Part shown: positions 1-6,953 of the stretch, one piece after another
Numbering within the stretch: the stretch's first letter is position 1
Layout: the number at the start of each line of letters is the position of its first letter
Assembly (NCBI GenBank): GCA_031263625.1
Contig: JAISFK010000043.1
Location: 1-15,350 of the forward strand
Length of the DNA stretch: 15,350 nucleotides
Direction of reading: 5' to 3'
Source: Clostridiales bacterium
GTDB lineage: Bacteria; Bacillota; Clostridia; WRLR01
Notes under the pieces: generated by a model
Databases searched by the model: none
Seen by the model: the letters and a program-made list of their open reading frames with translations, nothing else
What the model was told of the DNA's origin: nothing
Made by a program: the position numbers and the translations under genes

Positions 1-3000
1 CGGCAGCAGCTCGTCGCTGCCGCCCGCGCCCTCGTCGGCGTCCTTCTGCCCCGCGCTCTCCACCTTCTCCATGATGTCCTCGTCGTAGTCGGCCTCGCGG
101 TCGATCTTGACATACTCCACGACGCGCTCGACCTCGGACTCCGATATGAACGCGCCCTGTATGCGGACGGGCTTCTTCTCGCCGACGGGGTGGAAGAGCA
201 TGTCGCCCTTGCCCAGCAGCTTTTCCGCGCCCGACATGTCCAGAATCGTGCGCGAGTCGATCTGCGACGACACCGCGAACGCTATGCGGGAAGGTATGTT
301 GGCCTTGATAAGCCCCGTGATCACATCGACGGACGGCCTCTGCGTCGCGATGACCACGTGCATCCCCGCGGCGCGCGCCATCTGCGTGAGGCGGCAGATA
401 TAGTCCTCCACCTCCTTGGCGGCCGCCATCATGAGGTCGGCGAGCTCGTCGATGATGATCACGATCCTCGGCATCTTCTCGCCGTCGCGCGTCCTGCCGA
501 CATAGCTGTTGTAGCCGGCCATGTCCTTCACCTTTTTCTCGGAAAACGCCTTGTAGCGGCTCAGCATCTCCTGCACGGCCCAGTTCAGCGCGCCCGCGGC
601 CTTTTTCGGATCCGTCACGACGGGTATGAGGAGGTGCGGTATGCCGTTGTATATGCCCAGCTCGACGACCTTGGGGTCTATGAGTATCAGCTTCACGTCG
701 TCCGGCGACGACTTGTAGAGCAGGCTGGCTATGAGGCAGTTGATGCACACGCTCTTGCCGGAGCCCGTGGCGCCGGCGACCAGGAGGTGCGGCATCTTCG
801 CGATGTCCGCCACGATCGTGTTGCCGGATATGTCCTTGCCGATGGAAAACGTCAGCGGGGACCGGCTTTTCGCGAATGTTTCCGACTCGATGATCTCCTT
901 CAGGTACACCGTAGATACTTCCTTGTTAGGCACCTCTATGCCTATGGCCGCGAGGTTGGCCACCGGGGCGATCCTTATGCCGGAGGCCGCCAGCTTGAGC
1001 GAGATGTCCTCGGCCAGGTTCATGATCGTGTTGACCTTGACGCCGACGTCGGGCTGCATGTCGTAGCGCGTGACGGAGGGGCCCCTTGATATGCCGATCA
1101 CTTTGGCCTTTACCTTGAAGCTCTGCAGCGCCGACTCGAGCCGCATGGCCGTTTCCTGCGTCTGGGCGCGGATCTTCTCCATGCTGCCCTTGTTCGCGAG
1201 ATTCTCGTCCAGCAGGGCGACTTCCGGGAAGCGATATGCCGCCGCGTCGGCCTGCCAGCCCTGCTGCATGGCCGCAGCCTGCTGGCCCTGCAGCCATTCC
1301 GTCGCGGCCTGCCTGCCATGCGGCATGTCGGGAGCCGGGTTCGGCCCCGGCCGGCCCTGCGGCGGCGCGCCGGCCGCGCGATTGGCGCCGTTGCGCGGGC
1401 CTCGGCCGTCGCCGCCATTCTGGGCGCGCGGGCCTTGCGGGCCGCGCGAGCCATTTTGGCCGTCACGCTGGCCATTCGGGCCGCTCTGGCTTTGCGGGCC
1501 ATTCGGGCCGGGCCACCCGTTTGGCTGGCGCGGGCGCCGCCCGCCGCGAGGCTCAGCGTCCTCCCAAGGGAGCTGCGCGAAGCCGCCGTCCTCGCCGTCG
1601 CCAGCCTCGCCGCCCGCATATTGCGCCGCCTGCCCCGCGCGCGGCGCCGCAACCGGGCCGCCGCGCCCATGGCGATCGCCTCGCGCTGGCCGCTCCGCGC
1701 CCGGCAGCCCCCAGCCGCCTCTCGCGGCCCGGCCGCCGCGCCCGGCCGGCTCGAACCCCGGCACTGCGCCGGCCTGCGGGCGCTGCTGCCCGCCGCCCGC
1801 GCCTTGCGCCGCCTTCATGCCTATGACTGTTTCCCAGCCCGCGCGCGCCGACATGGCGGCGCCGTCCGCGCTGTTCGCGCCGCCGCCGTCGCCGCCGTAG
1901 CCATTGCCGCCGCCGTAGCCGCCAAAATTCGCGCCGCCGGCCCCGGCGCCACCAAAATCCCCGCCACCGCCGTCCCGCATGGCGGAAAAGCCGGACGGCT
2001 CGCCGCCGCGCGCGGATTCCGGCGACAGGACTATGTCGTATTTGTTGCGCTTCTGATCCCGCATCCACTCCACCACGCCGGCGGCGCCCTTCATGAACAC
2101 TTCCTGGTTCATGCGCCCCCTGCCGGCGCTCTCCTGCAAAGCGGCGCCCAGCTCGTCGCCGTCCACGACCGCCGCGCCGGAAATCGCGCCCCGCTCCTGC
2201 CTCAGCGGAAACAGCTCCGGGCCACCGGCGACGCCGACGCCAACGCCCTCGCCCTCGTAGCCGCCAAAACCGCCTGCGGCGACAAAGCCGGCCGCAACTC
2301 CGGCCCCGGCGCCAGCGCTGGCCCCGTCGCCAAAATCGCCGCCGCCAAAACCGCCTCCGTCGCCGCTGGCGACGCCAGCGCCCTCAAAAACGCCAAATCC
2401 GCCGTTTTCGGCGCCGACGGCGCCAACCACGCCCGCGCTCTCGTAGGCGTCGAAGACTGCGCGGGCCGCGCGGGCGCCATAGAGATTGTCGCGGCGGCCG
2501 GCGTATTCGCCGGCCTCGCCGAATCCAGACATGGCGTATGGCGCGCCTTCCCCTGCCTGCGGCGCCACGCCCTCAACGCCGGCGCGGCGCGGGTCTCCCG
2601 CCCCTGCGGCCGCGTATGCCGGGCCGCCTGGGATGGGCTCCCCTCCCCCGCCCCGCGCAAAGCCGCCGCTGTCGGCGCCGGCGCTCTCGCCCTGGTTTCG
2701 GCCGCGGCCCCAGCCCCGGCCTCGGCCAGAAGCCGCGTTTTTGCCGGAAGCCGCGCCCTCGCCCAAGCCGGAGCCTGCGGCAGAATCCGCGCGCGAGCCT
2801 GAACCTGAGCCCAAATTTATGCCCGAACCCGAATTTGAATCTGAATCTGAAACCAAGGGCGAATCCGAATACTCGGCATCCTCGGCATCCTCGGCCGCGT
2901 CCGGTTTTTTGCCCTTTCGGCGCAGCCCGGCGCCGATTTTCCCCATGCCTAGCCCCTGAATGTTCCGCACTCCGTTGCCCGCCGTCTGCGCGGCTTTTCG

Positions 3001-3939
3001 CAGGAACGCGGCGACGGAGATGTTCGTCAGCAGGATTATGTCGATCAGCAGCAGCGCGACCAGCAGGATCCGCGAGCCCAGCACCTGAAAAGCCGTTATG
3101 AACGGCATCGCCAGCAGCCCGCCCAGAAAGCCGCCCCCGTCAAGCCTCTGGGCGTCAAAATAAAATGTCATGAGGCTGGAGAACGGGCTCTTGTTAATGA
3201 AGTCCTCCGGCTTGTAATACGCCGTGTGCATGAGCGCGGACACTATGACGAACAGTATGAGCGTGCAGATGAACGTCCTGCCGAATATTTTGCCGCCCTT
3301 GTTCGACAGCAGCGTGAGCACGCCGGCGATGATGATGGCCGATGGCACGAAGTACGCGGGCAGGCCAAAAAGCCCGAACACGAACTGCTTGACGTAGTCG
3401 CCGAACTGGCCTGCCGGGTTGCTGCCGCTCTTGCTGAAGAACGCCACCATCATGAGAACGCCGAGCGCCGTGAAAACAATCCCTTTTATCTCGATCCGGG
3501 CGCCCTTTCTCGGCGCTGCGGCGGCTTCGGGCTGCAAAGCCGCATCGGGCGCCGCCGCGGCTTCGCCTGCGGCCGCCGCGCGAGCCCTCTTGCGCTTTGG
3601 CGCGGCGTCTGCCGCGCCGCCCGCGCCGCCCGCCCGGTTCGCGCCGCCGGAGCGGTTCGCGCCGCCCGCGCCGCCTGCCGCGTTCCCCGGCCTGGGCGCC
3701 CCTGCGGATTTCGCCGCGGCTGCCTTAGTCCCGGCGGATTTCGCCGCGCCCGAACCGGCCCCGGCGGATTTTGCCGCAGCCGCTCCAGCCGCGCCCAATC
3801 CAGCCGCTGCCGCCTTGGCGCCGGCCGCTCCGGCGCGCGCGCCCGCCCGGACGGAGTCCCCGCCGCCCCGCGATGCGCGCCCAGCGGGCGCCGCGCCCGC
3901 CCTCTTTGTATTTTTCTTTTGTGCCGAAGCTGCGCTCAA
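1..3939 (-). CDS. ftsK: FtsK/SpoIIIE-family DNA translocase, partial (C-terminus beyond window)
   Basis: Membrane-anchored ATPase that pumps double-stranded DNA during chromosome segregation at division or sporulation. The frame is open from the TTG at 3937-3939 to the window edge (1313 codons); an in-frame TGA lies just upstream, and GGAGG (3947-3951) sits 7 nt before the TTG. Order: an Ala/Gly/Lys-rich N-terminal stretch with KSAG repeats (about residues 1-150); four or five hydrophobic helices (about 154-168, 190-212, 218-240, possibly 266-285, 294-313); a low-complexity linker of nearly 600 residues; then the alpha/beta motor from about residue 900. Walker A is GATGSGKS (1056-1063) and Walker B is RIVIIIDE (1158-1165). 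The C-terminal gamma winged helix would lie off the left end. The very long linker is unusual beside B. subtilis SpoIIIE and includes acidic Ser/Asp, Gly-Phe/Gly-Tyr and collagen-like stretches. FtsK and SpoIIIE cannot be separated from this sequence. The gene is divergent from the radical-SAM operon. Confidence 0.93.
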   Translation of the reverse strand, partial: MSAASAQKKNTKRAGAAPAGRASRGGGDSVRAGARAGAAGAKAAAAGLGAAGAAAAKSAGAGSGAAKSAGTKAAAAKSAGAPRPGNAAGGAGGANRSGGANRAGGAGGAADAAPKRKRARAAAAGEAAAAPDAALQPEAAAAPRKGARIEIKGIVFTALGVLMMVAFFSKSGSNPAGQFGDYVKQFVFGLFGLPAYFVPSAIIIAGVLTLLSNKGGKIFGRTFICTLILFVIVSALMHTAYYKPEDFINKSPFSSLMTFYFDAQRLDGGGFLGGLLAMPFITAFQVLGSRILLVALLLIDIILLTNISVAAFLRKAAQTAGNGVRNIQGLGMGKIGAGLRRKGKKPDAAEDAEDAEYSDSPLVSDSDSNSGSGINLGSGSGSRADSAAGSGLGEGAASGKNAASGRGRGWGRGRNQGESAGADSGGFARGGGGEPIPGGPAYAAAGAGDPRRAGVEGVAPQAGEGAPYAMSGFGEAGEYAGRRDNLYGARAARAVFDAYESAGVVGAVGAENGGFGVFEGAGVASGDGGGFGGGDFGDGASAGAGAGVAAGFVAAGGFGGYEGEGVGVGVAGGPELFPLRQERGAISGAAVVDGDELGAALQESAGRGRMNQEVFMKGAAGVVEWMRDQKRNKYDIVLSPESARGGEPSGFSAMRDGGGGDFGGAGAGGANFGGYGGGNGYGGDGGGANSADGAAMSARAGWETVIGMKAAQGAGGGQQRPQAGAVPGFEPAGRGGRAARGGWGLPGAERPARGDRHGRGGPVAAPRAGQAAQYAGGEAGDGEDGGFAQLPWEDAEPRGGRRPRQPNGWPGPNGPQSQSGPNGQRDGQNGSRGPQGPRAQNGGDGRGPRNGANRAAGAPPQGRPGPNPAPDMPHGRQAATEWLQGQQAAAMQQGWQADAAAYRFPEVALLDENLANKGSMEKIRAQTQETAMRLESALQSFKVKAKVIGISRGPSVTRYDMQPDVGVKVNTIMNLAEDISLKLAASGIRIAPVANLAAIGIEVPNKEVSTVYLKEIIESETFAKSRSPLTFSIGKDISGNTIVADIAKMPHLLVAGATGSGKSVCINCLIASLLYKSSPDDVKLILIDPKVVELGIYNGIPHLLIPVVTDPKKAAGALNWAVQEMLSRYKAFSEKKVKDMAGYNSYVGRTRDGEKMPRIVIIIDELADLMMAAAKEVEDYICRLTQMARAAGMHVVIATQRPSVDVITGLIKANIPSRIAFAVSSQIDSRTILDMSGAEKLLGKGDMLFHPVGEKKPVRIQGAFISESEVERVVEYVKIDREADYDEDIMEKVESAGQKDADEGAGGSDELLP

Positions 3940-3969
3940 CTTTCATCCTCCGTACCGCATATATCATCC

Positions 3970-3998
3970 ATCATAACCCAATTTGCCCAAACAATCAA
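3970..3998 (-). promoter_or_regulatory. Sigma-A promoter of ftsK
   Basis: On the minus strand, TTGATT (3993-3998) is followed after exactly 17 bp by TATGAT (3970-3975), about 30 bp before the TTG start at 3939. Each hexamer is one or two bases from consensus. The stretch is AT-rich in an otherwise GC-rich window. Confidence 0.65.
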
Positions 3999-4014
3999 TA
4001 TGCCGCGAAAAAAA

Positions 4015-4042
4015 AGAACATTTGTTTCAGAACATTTGTTTG
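4015..4042 (+). promoter_or_regulatory. Two tandem LexA (SOS) box-like sites
   Basis: AGAACATTTGTTTC (4015-4028) is followed immediately by AGAACATTTGTTTG (4029-4042), giving 13 identical bases at a 14-bp period. Each fits the core of the Gram-positive LexA/DinR box, GAAC-N4-GTTY, with imperfect dyad symmetry. The second copy shares its last three bases with the -35 hexamer of the rightward promoter (TTGACA, 4040-4045), where a bound repressor would block RNA polymerase. The first copy is about 17 bp upstream of the ftsK -35. The sequence match is direct; that LexA binds here is inferred, but the downstream genes belong to a putative DNA-repair family, which supports it. Confidence 0.62.
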
Positions 4043-4068
4043 ACATTTTCGCTTCGCCATGATATATT
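4040..4068 (+). promoter_or_regulatory. Strong sigma-A promoter of the radical-SAM/DUF4130 genes
   Basis: A perfect TTGACA (4040-4045), a 17-bp spacer, and TATATT (4063-4068). A transcript would begin near 4075 and carry a leader of roughly 75 nt before the TTG start. The -35 overlaps the second LexA-like box, so this strong promoter is probably repressed in undamaged cells. Confidence 0.72.
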
Positions 4069-4151
4069 TGTAGTATAGCTTAGCGGCGCGACGGCAGGCG
4101 ACATGGCAACATAGCGGCAGGGCGGCGCGGCAACGCGGCGCCGGAGGGGGT

Positions 4152-5717
4152 TTGGTTTTGGCTGCGGATTTGATGGAAAGGCTCGGCATACTCACGGGAG
4201 CGGCGAAATACGACGTCGCGTGCACGTCCAGCGGCGCCAGCCGCCCCGGCGCGAAAGGCAGCATCGGCAGCGCGAGCGCCGGCGGCATCTGCCACAGCTT
4301 CGCCGCAGACGGCCGCTGCATATCGCTGCTGAAGATACTCATGACGAACCACTGCGTCTACGACTGCAAATACTGCGCCAACCGCAGATCCAGCGACATC
4401 CCGCGCGCCTCGCTCTCCCCGGACGAGCTGGCCGAGCTGACGATGGGCTTCTACAGGCGCAACTACATCGAGGGCCTGTTCCTCAGCTCAGGAATCGAAA
4501 AGAGCCCGGACAGCACGATGGAGCGCATGATAGGCGCGCTGGAGCTTTTGCGCCGCCGGGACAGGTTCCGCGGCTACATACACGCCAAGGCGATCCCAGG
4601 CTGCTCCGAGGGCCTCGTGACAAGGCTGGGCCTGCTCGCCGACCGCCTGAGCGTGAACATAGAGCTGCCGTCCGAAAAGAGCCTGAAGCTTCTCGCCCCC
4701 AACAAGGGCCGGGATGCCGTCATCCGGCCGATGAGGCACATACGCGAGCGAATCGCCCAGTCCGGAAGCGAACTGGCCGTCTTTCGCCACGCGCCCGCCT
4801 TCGCCCCGGCGGGCCAGAGCACGCAGATGATCATCGGCGCCACGCCGGACTCGGACTTCCAGATACTGCGCCTGTCCGAAAGCCTCTACCGGAAATTCAA
4901 GCTCAAGCGCGTGTTTTACTCGGCGTACATCCCCATCGGCAGCCACGCCATGCTGCCGCTCGGCCAGCCGCCGCTCCTGCGCGAGCACCGCCTCTATCAG
5001 TCCGACTGGCTGATCCGGTTTTACGGCTTTTCCGCTTCCGAGCTGCTGAGCGAGGAAAACAGCAACCTGAATCTCAGGCTCGACCCAAAGTGCAACTGGG
5101 CCGTGAACAACCTGGGCCTGTTCCCCATCGAGGTCAACCGCGCCGACTATGAGCTCCTGCTGCGCGTCCCAGGCATCGGCGTGACGTCGGCGCGGCGCAT
5201 AGTGAGGGCGCGCCGCGCGTCGGTCCTCGGATTTCAGGACCTCAAGAAGATGGGCGTCGCCATGAAGCGCGCAGTGTACTTCATCACGTGCGCCGGGCAG
5301 TATTGGCGCGGCATCCGCTTCGACGAAAAAAACATATGCAGCAACCTGCTTGCCGGCCTGCCCCAGCATCCCGACGGCCTGCCCGAAGCGCTCGGCTACG
5401 AGCAGCTCTCCCTTTTCCCCGGCGGGCCGCCGGGCGACGGGCGGCTGGATTCCGCCGGCGCGCGCGGCGCGTTTGGTGCGCTGGGCCTCGGGCTGCCTGA
5501 CTCTGCGGCAGGGGCGCAAGGAGCGCTGGCCATGCCTGGCGCGCAGGCCGCGCTGGGCGCGCAAACAGCTCTGCCCGCGCTCAGCGCGCCGGGTACCTTC
5601 GCAACGCCAGGCGCACTGCCTGCGCCTGGCGCACAGGCCGCGCTGGCCGCGCGCATCGAGCCCCGCGCGTCTGGCGCCATCCTCCGCATCGCGGCGACGG
5701 CGGCGCCGCCAAATTGA
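4152..5717 (+). CDS. Putative DNA modification/repair radical SAM protein (rSAM linked to UDG/DUF4130) with long C-terminal tail
   Basis: Radical S-adenosylmethionine enzyme of the family usually named putative DNA modification/repair radical SAM protein (the TIGR03916 type); its reaction is unknown. The 4Fe-4S motif CxxxCxxC is at Cys68, Cys72 and Cys75 (HCVYDCKYC). The N-terminal AAKYDVACTSSG is typical of the family. A helix-hairpin-helix region around residues 330-380, with PGIG at 340-343, suggests DNA contact. The family normally ends near an EQLSLF motif, present at 417-422; here about 99 more residues follow, rich in Ala, Gly and Pro with repeated GAQAAL-like units, probably a lineage-specific extension. 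Start choice: GGAGG at 4143-4147 is followed by TTG at 4152 and at 4158 and by ATG at 4173. The 4158 TTG has the better spacing (10 nt), so the protein may be two residues shorter. The DUF4130 partner follows on the same strand. Confidence 0.9.
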   Translation: MVLAADLMERLGILTGAAKYDVACTSSGASRPGAKGSIGSASAGGICHSFAADGRCISLLKILMTNHCVYDCKYCANRRSSDIPRASLSPDELAELTMGFYRRNYIEGLFLSSGIEKSPDSTMERMIGALELLRRRDRFRGYIHAKAIPGCSEGLVTRLGLLADRLSVNIELPSEKSLKLLAPNKGRDAVIRPMRHIRERIAQSGSELAVFRHAPAFAPAGQSTQMIIGATPDSDFQILRLSESLYRKFKLKRVFYSAYIPIGSHAMLPLGQPPLLREHRLYQSDWLIRFYGFSASELLSEENSNLNLRLDPKCNWAVNNLGLFPIEVNRADYELLLRVPGIGVTSARRIVRARRASVLGFQDLKKMGVAMKRAVYFITCAGQYWRGIRFDEKNICSNLLAGLPQHPDGLPEALGYEQLSLFPGGPPGDGRLDSAGARGAFGALGLGLPDSAAGAQGALAMPGAQAALGAQTALPALSAPGTFATPGALPAPGAQAALAARIEPRASGAILRIAATAAPPN

Positions 5718-5736
5718 GCGGCTTTGGCGGCGCCGC
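5700..5736 (+). terminator. Perfect 14-bp hairpin over the stop codon of the radical-SAM gene
   Basis: GCGGCGCCGCCAAA (5700-5713) and TTTGGCGGCGCCGC (5723-5736) are exact reverse complements around a 9-nt loop that contains the TGA stop (5715-5717). Only TT follows the stem rather than a full T-tract, so it may be a weak or attenuating terminator, or an mRNA-stabilising stem, rather than a classic intrinsic terminator. Confidence 0.45.
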
Positions 5737-5780
5737 TTATACTGACGAGCATTTGAAATTACCATAAACGCGAGTCAGTA

Positions 5781-5841
5781 ATACTCGTTTCCTCTGTCCG
5801 ACCGCAAATTGCGGTCGGAATTTCCAATCGAACACGAGTAT
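5781..5841. repeat. Nested inverted repeat between the radical-SAM and DUF4130 genes
   Basis: The core is a perfect hairpin: TCCGACCGCAA (5797-5807), one central base, then TTGCGGTCGGA (5809-5819). Around it lie outer arms ATACTCGT (5781-5788) and ACGAGTAT (5834-5841), also exact reverse complements. Base composition is much less GC-rich than the flanking genes. It may be part of a small non-coding repeat element together with the next hairpin. Confidence 0.6.
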
Positions 5842-5865
5842 AGATACCGCCGAAATCCAAAAGCA

Positions 5866-5934
5866 CGTCATTCTTGACTTGTCCCAGAATCCAAAAAACA
5901 AAGGCTGGATTCCGGGGCAAGCCCTCAAATGACG
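5866..5934. repeat. Imperfect long inverted repeat, REP/MITE-like
   Basis: The left arm 5866-5893 (CGTCATT...CAGAATCCA) pairs with the right arm 5906-5934 (TGGATTCCGG...AATGACG). The two ends match exactly over seven bases, and the inner parts CTTGTCCCAGAATCCA and CTTGCCCCGGAATCCA match at 14 of 16. Ends of the form CGTCATT with GGAATCCA resemble dispersed intergenic palindromes found in many bacterial genomes. No transposase and no convincing ORF lies inside. Confidence 0.6.
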
Positions 5935-6009
5935 GGGAACCGAATCGGTCGCATCTGTATGCTGGTCGGCACACCTCTGAACTGTAACGATTGGGGAGGC
6001 TCTTGCGGC

Positions 6010-6840
6010 ATGGAAATAGCGCATATCATTGACGGAAGCTTTGAGGGCTTGCTCACGTCCGTATTTGAGGCATACAGCAGCAGGCGGTTCCCCGCCGGGA
6101 TATGCGCGGACGACGGCTATCAGCTGGATTTTGGCCAGGAGCAGGTTCATATCCGGACCGACGGCGCAAAAGCGAGCCGCGTCATGGCGGGAATATTGCG
6201 CAAGATGGGCGCGGCCGTGTACGAGCAGGCGTGGACGGCGTTTTTGTCGAATGACGCGACCAGGCATATCAAGATTCTGCGCTACCTCGCCCTGGGCTTT
6301 CAGGTCGGCCGCGCCCTGCCGGACATGCTCGCCGAGCCCGCCGTCATGGACGTCCTGGAGCTGGCGAGGCCCGTCGCCCGCGAGTGCAACAAGCTGCTTG
6401 GCTTCGTAAGGTTCTCGATCATGGAAAACGGCGCGCAGTTTTCCGAAATAGCGCCCGAGCACAACCAGCTGCCGCTGCTGATGCCGCACTTCGCGGACAG
6501 GCTCCCGGACGTCCCGTTCGTGCTGCACGACTCGCGCAGAAAGCTTGCCGGCCTGCACGGCGCGGGGCAGTGGCGCATAGTCGTCGCGGACGGCCTGCGG
6601 CTGCCGGGCTACTCGGACGATGAGCTGGAGTGGCGAAAAATGTGGAAGCGCTACTTTGACGCCCTGGCAATCGAGGAGCGCAAAAACGCGAGGCTCCAGA
6701 TGAGCCTCATGCCAAAGCGCTACTGGCGCGGCCTGACCGAAATGCAGCCAGCCGCCGTTGGCGCCGGTTGCCGCGCCGCGCTCCCCCCGGAATCCGCAAA
6801 GCTCGCCATATTGCAAGACCCGCCCGCAATATCTCTTTGA
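6010..6840 (+). CDS. DUF4130 protein, probable DNA metabolism partner of the radical-SAM enzyme
   Basis: 276-aa protein of the DUF4130 family (TIGR03915 type, probable DNA metabolism protein), almost always encoded beside the radical-SAM protein upstream. Family marks visible: YLALGFQVGR (about residues 92-101), FVRFS with the following NG..F (132-141), the EIAPEHNQLPLL block (144-155) and the C-terminal W...YF.ALAIEERKNARLQ..LMPKRYWRGLTEM region. The chosen ATG (6010) has GGGGAGG (5993-5999) ten bases before it and begins the conserved sequence; the frame stays open upstream to an ATG at 5929, but those codons run through the hairpin element and are not family-like. In other bacteria this domain can be fused to a uracil-DNA glycosylase domain, which is absent here. 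About 30 residues after the conserved end are Ala/Pro-rich. Its biochemical role is unknown; association with DNA repair is inferred from the family and the LexA-like promoter. Confidence 0.87.
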   Translation: MEIAHIIDGSFEGLLTSVFEAYSSRRFPAGICADDGYQLDFGQEQVHIRTDGAKASRVMAGILRKMGAAVYEQAWTAFLSNDATRHIKILRYLALGFQVGRALPDMLAEPAVMDVLELARPVARECNKLLGFVRFSIMENGAQFSEIAPEHNQLPLLMPHFADRLPDVPFVLHDSRRKLAGLHGAGQWRIVVADGLRLPGYSDDELEWRKMWKRYFDALAIEERKNARLQMSLMPKRYWRGLTEMQPAAVGAGCRAALPPESAKLAILQDPPAISL

Positions 6841-6953
6841 CAGACGGATTGTCGCTGGCTCTGTTGCGCGAGTGCATTTGCGAGTACGCGCGCGCCAATT
6901 CTCGGCCACTATGGCAGGCGACTCTGCCCATGCCCATGCACTGTGATTTCGCG

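Noticed and set aside
1318..2802. Long open frame of 494 codons on the plus strand
   Set aside because: It is the codon-aligned antisense of the GC-rich FtsK linker, where stop codons are rare on the opposite strand; it is Ala/Arg-rich with no recognisable domain.
4488..5765. 425-codon open frame on the minus strand
   Set aside because: It runs opposite the radical-SAM gene, whose protein has clear family motifs; the antisense product is compositionally biased and lacks any motif.
5759..5974. 71-codon minus-strand open frame through the intergenic hairpins
   Set aside because: It has no ribosome binding site, and its sequence is just the read-through of the two inverted repeats.
5929..6009. 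Upstream ATG extension of the DUF4130 protein
   Set aside because: The 27 extra codons run through the right arm of the inverted repeat and have no family similarity, while ATG 6010 has a GGGGAGG at a workable distance.
5737..6909. 390-codon open frame on the minus strand
   Set aside because: Antisense of the DUF4130 gene and of the hairpin element; no recognised domain, and the sense protein has conserved motifs.
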